Below, in pieces: positions 45,738 through 55,268 of a stretch of DNA of 64,000 nucleotides. Below the pieces are notes generated by a model, which saw nothing but the letters and a program-made list of their open reading frames with translations, was not told where the DNA came from and made no database searches. Position numbers and translations under genes: made by a program. Within the stretch, counting starts at the first letter, position 1. Every line of letters starts with the position of its first letter. The stretch is from Bacillus massiliigorillae. GTDB lineage: Bacteria; Bacillota; Bacilli; Bacillales; DSM-1321. Where the stretch lies: positions 283,642 to 347,641 of the forward strand of contig NZ_HG428741.1 in assembly GCF_000380245.2 (NCBI RefSeq). The letters run 5' to 3'.

Positions 45738-46502
45738 TTGACGAAAAAAAATGTATATATATCCATTTTATTAGTTTTAGTAATCGGAGGTTGCTTTGTA
45801 GGATTGTATTATTGGAAAATCGATCCTATGAAGGTGCAGACGGAAAACAAAAGAGCAGAGTTGCAAAATGAAGAAGAATACTTGCAGACGATTCAAGGAA
45901 TAAACAGTCCTACCTCTAAAGAAATAAATCTTGGAACAACGGTAGAACTACAAAAAAAATTACCAGTTAAGCCACTTGTACAGCAGCTAGTCTTAGATTT
46001 ACAAAAAGCAGAAGTGGTTTCAAATAGTATGATAAAAAATATAAGTATAGTAGAAGAAGAAGCTTCGGATGAGACTAAAGAAGAAAAGAACCTAAATTCA
46101 AAGGACTATAATAATTTCAATCTTCAAGAAGAAGCGGATGAAAATGATAAAGGAACGGAAGAAGAAAAGAAAGTAGATACTGAGGCTGTATTATCAGGAT
46201 TAAAGACGGTCACAATGACGTTAAGTGTACAATCTCCAACCTATGCTGAATTACAAATGTTCTTATCGTCAATTGAGAGTATGAAACGCATAATGAAAGT
46301 GAATACATTAACCTTTACTGGCGAAGAGGAGTTAATTTCAATTGAACAAACAAGGAAGCCTTTGGATTATTCTGTTGTGATAACAGCGTATTATGCGCCA
46401 ATTCTAGAAGATTTACAAAAGGATTTACCACAAATGGAAGCATCAAAGCCTAGCGAGAAGACAAACCCATTCAGTACGAGTCCATCAACTACTATTGAAT
46501 AA
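45738..46502 (+). CDS. pilO: PilO, bitopic alignment protein
   Basis: 254 residues from a TTG with AAGGAGG in the end of pilN. One membrane helix (about 6-25) is followed by a coiled coil and a PilO-type domain (VTMTLSVQSPTYAELQMFLS). The middle is acidic and the tail proline/serine-rich. With PilM and PilN it forms the alignment complex. A terminator follows, ending the pilus operon. Confidence 0.85.
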   Translation: MTKKNVYISILLVLVIGGCFVGLYYWKIDPMKVQTENKRAELQNEEEYLQTIQGINSPTSKEINLGTTVELQKKLPVKPLVQQLVLDLQKAEVVSNSMIKNISIVEEEASDETKEEKNLNSKDYNNFNLQEEADENDKGTEEEKKVDTEAVLSGLKTVTMTLSVQSPTYAELQMFLSSIESMKRIMKVNTLTFTGEEELISIEQTRKPLDYSVVITAYYAPILEDLQKDLPQMEASKPSEKTNPFSTSPSTTIE

Positions 46503-46541
46503 ACTTCCTCGAATGCTACCGAAAATTGATGAAAGCTATTG

Positions 46542-46573
46542 ATAACAAGACGACAAAAGTCTTGTTATTTTTT
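46542..46573 (+). terminator. Intrinsic terminator of the pilus operon
   Basis: ATAACAAGAC pairs with GTCTTGTTAT around GACAAAA and is followed by T7. Confidence 0.93.
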
Positions 46574-46621
46574 TTTCTTCTATGTTAGGATGGAGCTAAA
46601 GTCGAGAGGAGGTAGTTTGTA

Positions 46622-47653
46622 TTGGACAAGCTCGACCGGAATAATACAATTACAATTAAACTAAATGGAAATGAAAAGGTCACGGAGAATGAAAAAAATG
46701 AAGAAATAATTGCTGAAGAAATTGTTGCTGGTTCAATGGAGAGCGAAGAGATACGACAAGAAGAACCGGATTTATCGAAAGATGAAGTAGCGGCAGCTAA
46801 TCAGCCAAAGGAAGAGGATTTTGATTGGGTGCTACCTACTTCTACTCCTCTCGAACAGAAATCACAAATCACAACCCCCGTTATTACGTATTCAAATACG
46901 AAACAAAAAAAGTCTAATAAAAATGAATATACAAAATATTTTATTGCTATTGTTTTCGGAGTAGTAATTGGACTTGGATTTATGTATGTGGCCTTAAAAA
47001 CCATTACGGCTAGTGAAACGACAAAAAAAGTTGAGGCGCCGCCGGTAGTAGCTGAAAAAAAGCAAGAAGAGCCAGTGCGTAATCCACAAGTGACAAAGGT
47101 AGAAATGCCTTCTATTACTATCCAAGCTGTACAAGGTGGTGTATATAGCAGTCGTGAAGCTGCAGAGAAGCAAAGAGATATGTTGGAGGATCGTAAGCTA
47201 CCTGCTGCTATTTTAACTCAGCAAAATAAATTTTATATATTGCTTTTTGTTAGTGATTCTCTTGATCGTGCGAAAGCTGTTTCAGGTTTATATAAGGAAA
47301 AAGGTATTGATACTTATTGGAAGGAATTTGGTGTCGGTACGGCTAGTAAGAAAAATGTTTCAGAAGATGATGCAAATATTCTTCGTGCATCAATAGCACT
47401 ATACAAAGAACTTACGAGTGCAGGTACAAATTTAATGTTATCTTCTACAAAAAACGATGTGCAAAAACTACAAGCCGATTTGCAGAAAATACAATCATTG
47501 AAAAATGGTAGTGCTAATGTATTGGCGTTGATTGTTCCGCTCAATTCGGCTATAAAAGATTTATTAAATAGTAAGGATGCAGTTGAAACGAGCTTATCTG
47601 TACAGAAGAATCTATTACAATTCATTACATTGTATAATGCCTTGGTACAATAA
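46622..47653 (+). CDS. spoIIB: SpoIIB, sporulation septum protein with SPOR domain
   Basis: 343 residues: an acidic cytoplasmic N-terminus, one membrane helix near 102-122 (YFIAIVFGVVIGLGFMYV), then a SPOR-like domain (IQAVQGGVYSSREAAEKQRD) and a helical C-terminus. It helps septal peptidoglycan thinning during engulfment. B. subtilis SpoIIB has 332 residues and the same place before maf. The start is TTG 46622 after GAGGAGGTAG. Confidence 0.9.
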   Translation: MDKLDRNNTITIKLNGNEKVTENEKNEEIIAEEIVAGSMESEEIRQEEPDLSKDEVAAANQPKEEDFDWVLPTSTPLEQKSQITTPVITYSNTKQKKSNKNEYTKYFIAIVFGVVIGLGFMYVALKTITASETTKKVEAPPVVAEKKQEEPVRNPQVTKVEMPSITIQAVQGGVYSSREAAEKQRDMLEDRKLPAAILTQQNKFYILLFVSDSLDRAKAVSGLYKEKGIDTYWKEFGVGTASKKNVSEDDANILRASIALYKELTSAGTNLMLSSTKNDVQKLQADLQKIQSLKNGSANVLALIVPLNSAIKDLLNSKDAVETSLSVQKNLLQFITLYNALVQ

Positions 47654-47971
47654 ATTATTATATTTTTAAAAAGAAATATTTTCTGGGAAATGTTCAAGTA
47701 ACTAATAAATATGTGGCTCTCTGGATTAATTTTTATCTTGAGAGTTTTTTTATGTTTGAAAACAAGCAACATTAACATCAATCAAAAAAACCGGAGAAGG
47801 TTTTACGTGTGTGTTTAAAAATTATTGAACTGGGGTATTAAAGTTTGTTGGAAATTTCGACATTCATGGTGAACTTTTGAATGGTTTATTGAGTATTATT
47901 TGTAAGTCTGTTACGATTATTTTGTATCTCTCTTTATACATTAATTTTAAAATAAGGTAAGGTGAACTTCA
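47654..47971. other. Gene-free 318-base interval between spoIIB and maf
   Basis: AT-rich. It holds a weak hairpin with a T run (47717-47752) that may end spoIIB transcription, and a partial copy (about 47762-47807) of the 3' part of the dispersed repeat at 18095 and 53679. No other coding or structural signal is visible. Confidence 0.6.
47717..47752 (+). terminator. Weak terminator after spoIIB
   Basis: CTCTC and GAGAG enclose a long AT loop, followed by TTTTTTT. The stem is short, so efficiency is uncertain. Confidence 0.4.
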
Positions 47972-48529
47972 TTGAAAAATCTTATATTAGCTTCAGCATC
48001 GCCTCGAAGACATGAACTTCTATCATTATTAGAAATTCCCTTCAAAACATTTTCCTCAGATATTGATGAGACGATTTCTCCAAACACCGCTCCAGAAGAA
48101 GCTGTTCAACAGTTAGCGTTGAAAAAAGCACAGGCGGCTATTGAAACACATCCAAACTCTATCATCATTGGATGTGATACAATAGTTGTGCATAACGGTA
48201 ACATACTTGGAAAACCAGCTGATAAAGCGGATGCTTTTCATGTGTTGTCTCAGCTTTCTAATCACACTCACACTGTTTATACAGGTGTTAGCATAATTTC
48301 TGAAGATGTAAATAAAGTTTTCTATGAGAAAACGGAAGTAACATTTTGGGAGCTAAGTGACCAAGATATTGAGGCTTATATTGATAGCGGTGAGCCGATG
48401 GATAAAGCAGGTTCATATGGTATTCAAGGAAAAGCAGCTTTATTTGTAAAAGAAATACATGGTGATTACTATAGTGTTGTAGGTTTGCCTATCTCTCGTT
48501 TGGCTCGAGAACTATCATTTTTTCGCTAA
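47972..48529 (+). CDS. maf: Maf-family nucleotide pyrophosphatase
   Basis: 185-residue house-cleaning enzyme that hydrolyses dTTP, UTP and modified pyrimidine triphosphates to monophosphates. It has the N-terminal SASPRRHELL signature and the catalytic CDTIVVHNG motif. Start TTG 47972 after AAGGTAAGGTG. It precedes radC as in other Bacillus. Confidence 0.95.
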   Translation: MKNLILASASPRRHELLSLLEIPFKTFSSDIDETISPNTAPEEAVQQLALKKAQAAIETHPNSIIIGCDTIVVHNGNILGKPADKADAFHVLSQLSNHTHTVYTGVSIISEDVNKVFYEKTEVTFWELSDQDIEAYIDSGEPMDKAGSYGIQGKAALFVKEIHGDYYSVVGLPISRLARELSFFR

Positions 48530-48588
48530 AATATTTTAGAATCGAAGGCTTTCTTAAAAGTATCTATTAAGAAAGGAAGAAAATCGAT

Positions 48589-49275
48589 TTGAGCGAATCC
48601 ATGATGATTAAGGATTTTCCAAGTAGTGAGCGTCCTAGAGAAAGGTTTCTCCGTGTGGGCTCTCATAGCTTGTCGAATCAAGAATTGATAGCTTTATTGC
48701 TGCGTACAGGAACGAAAAATGAATCTGTACTACAACTTGCAGAACGATTACTCTCTCATTTTGATGGATTGAGGCTGTTAAAAGATGCATCAATCGAAGA
48801 AATGATGAGTATTAAAGGTATTGGTGAAGCAAAAGCGATTCAACTGTTAGCAGCAATAGAAATAGGTAGAAGAATTACCAACCTTTGTTATGCAGATCGA
48901 TATGTCATACGTTCTCCTGAGGATTGTGCAAATTTTTGTATGGATGATATGCGTTTTCTTTCCCAAGAGCACTTTGTTTGTTTATACTTAAATACGAAAA
49001 ATCAAGTACTACACAAGCAGACCATCTTTATAGGTAGTTTGAATGCGTCTATTGTTCATCCTCGTGAAGTCTTTAAGGAAGCGTTTCGTCGTTCAGCTGC
49101 TTCTATTATCTGTATTCATAATCATCCATCTGGAGACCCTACTCCTAGTCGGGAAGATATTGAAGTAACTAAGAGATTAATAGAGTGTGGTAAAATGATA
49201 GGAATTGACGTTTTAGATCATCTTATTATTGGAGAAAAGAAATATGTTAGTTTAAAAGAAAAAGGATATTTATGA
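48589..49275 (+). CDS. radC: RadC/YsxA, JAB-domain protein
   Basis: 228 residues. A helix-hairpin-helix-like N-terminus (IKGIGEAKA) is followed by a JAB metalloprotease-like domain with the RadC signature HNHPSGDPTPSREDI. A DNA repair role is disputed; the biochemical function is uncertain. It starts with TTG after GAAAGGAAG. Confidence 0.94.
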   Translation: MSESMMIKDFPSSERPRERFLRVGSHSLSNQELIALLLRTGTKNESVLQLAERLLSHFDGLRLLKDASIEEMMSIKGIGEAKAIQLLAAIEIGRRITNLCYADRYVIRSPEDCANFCMDDMRFLSQEHFVCLYLNTKNQVLHKQTIFIGSLNASIVHPREVFKEAFRRSAASIICIHNHPSGDPTPSREDIEVTKRLIECGKMIGIDVLDHLIIGEKKYVSLKEKGYL

Positions 49276-49426
49276 CACTATCATAAAAATTGCCTATGTT
49301 ATATAATATTATTTATGATTTTTTAATAAAATGATTGAAAATAATATAAAAATTACAGTGGTTTATACTAATACTTGTGATAGCTTTAACTTGTTTTGAA
49401 TTGAAGTTAGAAAGGGAGATACATTC

Positions 49427-50434
49427 ATGTTTGGAACTAGAGATCTTGGAATAGATTTAGGAACAGCAAATACACTTGTTTACGTTAAAGGAAAAGGAAT
49501 TGTGGTGCGCGAACCATCTGTTGTCGCGTTAAATACAAATACAAAATCAATCGTAGCGGTTGGTAACGATGCACGTAATATGATTGGACGTACACCGGGG
49601 AATATCGTAGCAACTCGTCCTATGAAAGACGGAGTTATTGCTGATTATGAAACAACAGCTACAATGATGAAATATTATATGAATCAAGCGCAGAAGAAAG
49701 GCGTTTTTGCACGTAATCCATATGTTATGGTATGTGTGCCTTCAGGTATTACAGCTGTTGAGAAGCGTGCGGTAATTGATGCTACAAGACAAGCTGGTGC
49801 TCGTGATGCTTATACAATTGAAGAGCCATTTGCAGCGGCAATTGGGGCAGATTTACCTGTTTGGGAACCTACTGGTAGTATGGTTGTTGATATCGGTGGA
49901 GGTACAACTGAAGTAGCAATCATCTCATTAGGAGGTATTGTTACTAGTCAATCTATTCGCGTTGCTGGTGACGAAATGGACGAGTCAATCGTGACTTATA
50001 TCCGTAAAACATATAACTTAATGATTGGTGAGCGTACAGCTGAAGCAATCAAAGTTGAAATCGGTGCTGCTGGCGATTCAGAAGGTATTGAAAACATGGA
50101 AATCCGTGGTCGTGATTTATTAACAGGGCTTCCAAAAACAATTGAAATTACAGCACAAGAAATTTGTGAAGCACTACATGATACGGTTTATGCAATTGTA
50201 GATTCGGTAAAAGGGACATTAGAAAAAACACCACCTGAATTAGCAGCTGATATTATGGATCGTGGTATCGTCTTAACAGGAGGCGGTGGTTTACTGCGCA
50301 ATTTAGACAAAGTAATTTCTGATGAAACGAAAATGCCTGTATTAATCGCTGAAAACCCACTTGATTGTGTAGCACTTGGTACTGGTAAAGCATTAGACCA
50401 TATCCATGAATTTAAAAATCGTGCAAAATTGTAA
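49427..50434 (+). CDS. mreB: MreB, actin-like cell shape protein
   Basis: 335-residue bacterial actin that directs lateral wall synthesis by moving with the elongasome. The phosphate-1 motif GIDLGTANT and the phosphate-2 region VVDIGGGTTE are intact. The ATG follows AAAGGGAG. It is separated from mreC by 130 bases with a hairpin, so mreB is probably expressed more than mreCD. Confidence 0.98.
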   Translation: MFGTRDLGIDLGTANTLVYVKGKGIVVREPSVVALNTNTKSIVAVGNDARNMIGRTPGNIVATRPMKDGVIADYETTATMMKYYMNQAQKKGVFARNPYVMVCVPSGITAVEKRAVIDATRQAGARDAYTIEEPFAAAIGADLPVWEPTGSMVVDIGGGTTEVAIISLGGIVTSQSIRVAGDEMDESIVTYIRKTYNLMIGERTAEAIKVEIGAAGDSEGIENMEIRGRDLLTGLPKTIEITAQEICEALHDTVYAIVDSVKGTLEKTPPELAADIMDRGIVLTGGGGLLRNLDKVISDETKMPVLIAENPLDCVALGTGKALDHIHEFKNRAKL

Positions 50435-50451
50435 TAAATAATTACTGATAC

Positions 50452-50495
50452 CTCTTCACATTCTGCGGTATACTGTAGAATGTGGAGAGATTTTA
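50452..50495 (+). terminator. Hairpin between mreB and mreC
   Basis: A 13-pair stem (CTCTTCACATTCT/AGAATGTGGAGAG) is followed by a short ATTTT. It is likely a partial terminator. Confidence 0.55.
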
Positions 50496-50564
50496 TGTGT
50501 TTTTGTCAAAAAGTTCTTATGATACAAAATGATATGAATTTGATTACTAATTAGAGGTGAAGTC

Positions 50565-51473
50565 ATGCCACAGTTTTTTCTAAACAAAAAACTTATCGTT
50601 TTATTAATAAGTATCATTATTTTAGTGGCATTGATTGGTTTTTCATTAAGAGATAAAGAAAACGTTAGTTGGCCTGAGCAGTTTGTAAAAGATACAGCTG
50701 GTTTCTTCCAACAAATTTTTCATACGCCGACACAGTTTGTGACGGGTGTATTTGAAGACTTACGTGATCTTCAAAACACATATGAAGAAAATGAAAAACT
50801 AAAAGCTCGCTTAGATGAATACGCAACATTAAAAAGTAAAGTTCAAGATCTAGAAAAAGAAAATACTGAGCTTCGAGCTATTAATAAGAAGACAGATGAT
50901 TTAAGTGCTTTCACACCTATTCAAGCGACTGTTATTGGTCGAAATCCTGATAGATGGCAAGAGATTGTAGTCATTAACAAAGGGAAGTTGCATGGAGTGG
51001 AAAAGAATATGGCTGTCATGACTGCTAAAGGACTGATTGGTAAAGTGAAATCGACAAACCAATTCTCTTCAACAGTCCAAATATTAAGTACGACAGATCC
51101 GAAAAATAGAATCTCTGCGTCGATTCTTGGAAAAGATGGTAAACCTATTTATGGTATTGTAAAAGGATACAATCAAGAAAAAGGCATGTTGTTAATGGAA
51201 TTGAAGTTAACAAAAGAAGGATCGAAAGAAAAGGTTGCTAAAAACACTCAAGTAGTTACATCAGGACTTGGCGGTGTATTCCCAAAAGGTTTACCTATTG
51301 GTGAAGTTGAGAAAGTTGAAATTGATCAAAATGGATTAACTCAAACAGCTTATGTTAAGCCTTTTGCAGATTTTTATGATATTTCTCATGTTATGGTCGT
51401 TGATCCTAAATTGGATAAAAAGAAAGTAACGGCTGGTTTGAAGGATGCGGAAAATGAGGAGGGTGGCTTGTGA
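50565..51473 (+). CDS. mreC: MreC, elongasome protein
   Basis: 302 residues with an N-terminal membrane helix (about 9-26), a coiled coil (about 70-110) and two beta barrels outside the membrane (motifs GLIGKV and VVTSGLGGVFPKGLPIG). It links MreB with wall synthases. It overlaps mreD by four bases. Confidence 0.96.
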   Translation: MPQFFLNKKLIVLLISIIILVALIGFSLRDKENVSWPEQFVKDTAGFFQQIFHTPTQFVTGVFEDLRDLQNTYEENEKLKARLDEYATLKSKVQDLEKENTELRAINKKTDDLSAFTPIQATVIGRNPDRWQEIVVINKGKLHGVEKNMAVMTAKGLIGKVKSTNQFSSTVQILSTTDPKNRISASILGKDGKPIYGIVKGYNQEKGMLLMELKLTKEGSKEKVAKNTQVVTSGLGGVFPKGLPIGEVEKVEIDQNGLTQTAYVKPFADFYDISHVMVVDPKLDKKKVTAGLKDAENEEGGL

Positions 51474-52009
51474 GAAAGCTATTCATTCCTCTATTTATCG
51501 TATGTATCTTCCTCTTTGAAAGTTTATTTGTAAACATTTTTATTGGTGAGTTCTATCATGGTCATCTTATTTTAGTTCCGCGATTATTAATGATTTTCTT
51601 TGTGTTCTTTACGGTATTCGGAAATTATCGTGCTGCGGTTATATATAGTGCAGTTACTGGATTTGTTTTCGATATTGTATACACAGAAGTATTGGGAATT
51701 TACTTATTCGTTCTCCCTATTATTACGTATTTGATTTCTAAATTAATGAAGATACTGCATAATAATATTTTTATGGTGTCCGTTATGTCGGTTGTAGCGG
51801 TAGCTATGTTAGAAATCATTGTTTATGGTTTCAATTTTATTCTTGGATTTGCAAACATGTCATTTCAAGAATTCGCTTTAGTACGATTATTACCAACGCT
51901 TGGACTAAATGCCATAATTGTTATCTTAGTAGCATATCCTGTTCGTAAATTTATTGTTAAGTATGCAACGGAAGAAAGCAATGAACTACATTTCAGAAAT
52001 AGACATTAA
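51470..52009 (+). CDS. mreD: MreD, elongasome membrane protein
   Basis: 179 residues with about five membrane helices and the characteristic GFVFDIVYTEVLGIYLF segment. Its GTG lies in the last codons of mreC (GTGA overlap). Confidence 0.93.
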   Translation: MRKLFIPLFIVCIFLFESLFVNIFIGEFYHGHLILVPRLLMIFFVFFTVFGNYRAAVIYSAVTGFVFDIVYTEVLGIYLFVLPIITYLISKLMKILHNNIFMVSVMSVVAVAMLEIIVYGFNFILGFANMSFQEFALVRLLPTLGLNAIIVILVAYPVRKFIVKYATEESNELHFRNRH

Positions 52010-52084
52010 CAGAAAATTTCTTTTAATAGTTTGCAGGGAATAGTAATGAATGTATAGAATATAGGATTGTTGAGGTGGTAGAGC

Positions 52085-52735
52085 GTGATTAATAGTAAAA
52101 ATTTACAAAATGTTATGATTAAAGGTACTAAGGATGGACTTACGCTCCATCTCGATGATTCTAGTTCCTTTTATGATATATTACGTGAGTTAGAAGAGAA
52201 ATTATCGGTTTCTTATCAATTGCAAAAAGACGATCCGATTATTCGAGTAAAAGTTCATACTGGTAATCGTAAATTTTCAAAATCTGAAGAAGATAAAATC
52301 ATTGAGCTTATTCAAAATAACAATAAATTAGTTGTTGATCGAATTTTATCGAATGTTATTTCTTTAAATGAAATGAACGAATTACTTAATGTTAGTGAAA
52401 TTAAATCAAGTGTTGGAATTGTTCGTTCTGGACAAATTCTTGAAGTACCTGGGGACTTATTATTAATTGGAGATGTTAACCCTGGTGGAGTAGTGAAGGC
52501 TGCAGGAAATGTTTTTATTATAGGAACATTAAAAGGTAGTGTTCACGCAGGGTGTAACGGAGATCATAAAGCGGTTATTGCGGCTAGCCAAATGGATTCA
52601 GCACAGATTAGTATATCTGATGTGAAAACGACAACGGCTATTTCGGTTTCAGAGGATCCGTTGAATTTACATAGTGCATACTTAAATGATCATAAAGAAA
52701 TTATATTTGATCGAATTGCTAAATTAAAAAAATAA
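52085..52735 (+). CDS. minC: MinC, FtsZ-ring inhibitor
   Basis: 216 residues. The N-terminal domain inhibits FtsZ and the C-terminal beta-helix (RSGQILEVPGDLLLIGDVNP) binds MinD. The start is GTG 52085 after GAGGTGG. It is followed by minD after 37 bases. Confidence 0.95.
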   Translation: MINSKNLQNVMIKGTKDGLTLHLDDSSSFYDILRELEEKLSVSYQLQKDDPIIRVKVHTGNRKFSKSEEDKIIELIQNNNKLVVDRILSNVISLNEMNELLNVSEIKSSVGIVRSGQILEVPGDLLLIGDVNPGGVVKAAGNVFIIGTLKGSVHAGCNGDHKAVIAASQMDSAQISISDVKTTTAISVSEDPLNLHSAYLNDHKEIIFDRIAKLKK

Positions 52736-52772
52736 GGCCTAATTTAACTAGATTAGAAGGGGGGCTATAATT

Positions 52773-53582
52773 GTGGGGGAAGCTATCGTCATTACATCTG
52801 GTAAAGGAGGAGTTGGGAAAACAACTTCTTCTGCTAATATAGGAACCGCACTAGCTCTTTCTGGTAAGAAGGTTTGTTTAGTTGATACAGATATTGGTTT
52901 ACGTAATTTAGACGTTATCATGGGAATGGAAAATCGTATTGTCTATGATATTGTTGATGTTGTTGAAGAAAGATGTAAAATACGCCAAGCACTTGTAGTT
53001 GATAAACGTTTCGATAAACTACTTTATTTATTACCTGCAGCGCAAACAAGTGATAAAAATGATATTACTCCTGAACAAATGAAAGCATTGGTAGCGGAGT
53101 TAAAGCAAGAGTATGATTATGTTATTATTGATTGTCCTGCTGGTATTGAAAGAGGATTTCGAAATGCAGTTGCAGGTGCAGATAGAGCTATCGTGGTTAC
53201 AACGCCGGAAAGAGCGTCTGTACGTGATGCAGATCGCGTAATTGGGTTATTGGAAAAAGAAGAGCATATTCAATCTACAATGCTTATCGTTAATCGTATA
53301 CGTACTCATTTGGTTGAAAACCAAGATATGATGAGTATTGAAGAAGTTATCGATAGATTGTATATTGAATTATTAGGTGTTGTTGTGGATGATGATATGA
53401 TTATTAAATCATCACACAATGGTGTGCCAATAACAATGGATCCAAATAATCCAGCATCACTTGCTTTTCGTAATATTGCTCGTAGAATACTAGGGGATAA
53501 AATCCCATTGATGAATTTAAATACGCAACAGCCAACAGGTATGTTTGCTAAATTTAAGAAAATGTTCGGTGTACGTTCTTAA
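52773..53582 (+). CDS. minD: MinD, septum-site ATPase
   Basis: 269 residues. The deviant Walker A GKGGVGKTT (Lys near residue 11) and the C-terminal amphipathic membrane-targeting helix (FAKFKKMFGVRS) are present. It recruits MinC to membranes. It is the last gene of the conserved mre-min block; a terminator and repeat follow instead of spoIVFA. Confidence 0.97.
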   Translation: MGEAIVITSGKGGVGKTTSSANIGTALALSGKKVCLVDTDIGLRNLDVIMGMENRIVYDIVDVVEERCKIRQALVVDKRFDKLLYLLPAAQTSDKNDITPEQMKALVAELKQEYDYVIIDCPAGIERGFRNAVAGADRAIVVTTPERASVRDADRVIGLLEKEEHIQSTMLIVNRIRTHLVENQDMMSIEEVIDRLYIELLGVVVDDDMIIKSSHNGVPITMDPNNPASLAFRNIARRILGDKIPLMNLNTQQPTGMFAKFKKMFGVRS

Positions 53583-53587
53583 TTATA

Positions 53588-53635
53588 AAGGGGCGTTCGA
53601 AAAGTGATTTTCTATCTCTTTTCGAACGCCCCTTT
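53588..53635 (+). terminator. Intrinsic terminator of minCD
   Basis: An 18-pair perfect stem (AAAGGGGCGTTCGAAAAG and complement) is followed by TTT. It is the strongest member of the terminator family. Confidence 0.88.
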
Positions 53636-53678
53636 GTGCTTTTTTAAAAGATAAGAAAGTATATAAGTTTGCGGGAGG

Positions 53679-53847
53679 TCTAACCTTACACCTGCTATGC
53701 TCGGAAATATGCCAACCTGTTTTGAAAACCAAGTGCGGGTTTTCAAGAACAGCTCGTCTTATTTCTCCCGCATAGCTCTTTTTTGACTGGGAGTAAATTA
53801 AGGAGCATAAACATCAATCAAAAAAGACCGGTGACGGTTTTTCTTAT
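53679..53847. repeat. Dispersed intergenic repeat, copy B
   Basis: About 165 bases related to 18095-18250. Shared blocks are ACACCTGCTATGCTCGGAAA, the TTGAAAACC/GGGTTTTCAA hairpin, CGCATAGCTCTTTTTT, AGCATAAACAT and the closing GGTTTTTCTTAT. The 7-base inverted repeat GCGGGAG (53671) / CTCCCGC (53765) brackets the first part. It lies at the junction between minD and selA. Confidence 0.8.
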
Positions 53848-53867
53848 TTAAATGGATATTGTGCTTA

Positions 53868-55268
53868 TTATGGACAAAGTTTACCAAAAACATCAACCAA
53901 AATAGGAAACTCTTCTTCATCAATTGTACGTACATCGAAAATTAAAGCATCTTGATGTATGCGTGCAATAATTGGTATAGGCTGTTTTTGTAATTTTTCT
54001 TTCCAATCTTGAGCGGATGCATAATGTGGCTTTAATGAAAGAACCATTGTTGGAAGAGTAACACCTGGCATTGTTCCACCGCCAATCGTACTTAGATCTT
54101 CTTGGATTGAAATATCAAAAGGAAGGTGAAGATTCAGTAATTTTCCCATAAGTGTTTTGGCTTTTTCTTCTAATTCATCTATTGTGATAGTGATATTTTT
54201 AATTGTTGGTATTTGCTCCGGTTCGGTTAGATAATCTAGCATTGTAGCTTCTAAAGCGGCTAAATTAAGTTTGTCTACACGTAATACACGAGCCAATTGA
54301 TGAGTTTTTAAGACGTCAATGTATTTCTTTTTCCCAACAATAATACCAACTTGGGGTCCACCTAATAGTTTATCTCCGCTAAATGAAACTAAGTCTACTC
54401 CTTTATCGATAATATCTTTTACAAGTTCTTCATCACCAATTCCGTGTTTAGTAAAAGGGTAAAAAGCCCCGCTTCCTAAATCTTCATAAAAGATGATTTG
54501 TTCATTTTGCCTTTTTAATTGAACTAACTCTTCCGTTGAAACGCTTTTCGTGAATCCAATTGTCTTAAAGTTAGAGGTGTGAACTTTCATTAAAATAGCT
54601 GTTTCATCAGTAATTGCTTTTTCATAATCGAATAAATGAGTTTTATTCGTTGTGCCGACTTCCCTTAAGATTGCCCCGCTTTCTTCCATAATAGAAGAAA
54701 TGCGAAAAGATCCTCCGATTTCTATAAGTTGTCCTCTAGAAATAATGACTTCTTTTTCTTTTCCGAAAGCTTTTAAAATTAAAAAGACAGCCGCTGCATT
54801 ATTATTTACTACATATGCTGCTTCAGCTCCCGTTATTTCCTTTAGCTTTTCCTCTACAAAGGTCGTTCGTTTTCCTCGTTCTCCTTTTTCTAAATCAAAT
54901 TCTAAGTTACTATTATAAGCTGAAATTTCTACGATTTGTTTAATGGCGCGAGGGCTCAATTTGGCTCTCCCTAAATTCGTATGTAAGACCGTTCCTGTGG
55001 CATTGATTACTCGTTTTAACTTTGGCTTTAAGTTTGTATGTAATTGTTCGCTCCAAAGCTTAAAAATTATTTCAATAAATTGTTCTGAACCTGGATTTGG
55101 ACCATCCCATGCATTTTTTATTATTTTTTCTCTAACGCTATCTAGTGTTTTACGAAGATGTTGAGTTGCATCCTTCTCATTGATTGCAAAAGTGTGTAGA
55201 TGTTGTTGGAACATCGGCTGCATTTTTAAGGCGTGTATGGCAGGGATGTTTTTTAGTGTTGTATTCAT
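53868..55268 (-). CDS. selA: SelA, selenocysteine synthase
   Basis: PLP enzyme converting Ser-tRNA(Sec) to Sec-tRNA(Sec) with selenophosphate. The 466-residue protein has the PLP Lys K300 in SGDKLLGGPQ, the SelA-type N-terminal helical domain, and VINATGTVLHTNLGRA. The first clear Met is ATG 55268. A GTG at 55280 opens the same frame, but its spacing to GGAG is too short. It converges on the minD terminator side and is transcribed away from fdhD. It supports the recoded UGA in the formate dehydrogenase gene downstream. Confidence 0.95.
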   Translation of the reverse strand: MNTTLKNIPAIHALKMQPMFQQHLHTFAINEKDATQHLRKTLDSVREKIIKNAWDGPNPGSEQFIEIIFKLWSEQLHTNLKPKLKRVINATGTVLHTNLGRAKLSPRAIKQIVEISAYNSNLEFDLEKGERGKRTTFVEEKLKEITGAEAAYVVNNNAAAVFLILKAFGKEKEVIISRGQLIEIGGSFRISSIMEESGAILREVGTTNKTHLFDYEKAITDETAILMKVHTSNFKTIGFTKSVSTEELVQLKRQNEQIIFYEDLGSGAFYPFTKHGIGDEELVKDIIDKGVDLVSFSGDKLLGGPQVGIIVGKKKYIDVLKTHQLARVLRVDKLNLAALEATMLDYLTEPEQIPTIKNITITIDELEEKAKTLMGKLLNLHLPFDISIQEDLSTIGGGTMPGVTLPTMVLSLKPHYASAQDWKEKLQKQPIPIIARIHQDALIFDVRTIDEEEFPILVDVFGKLCP

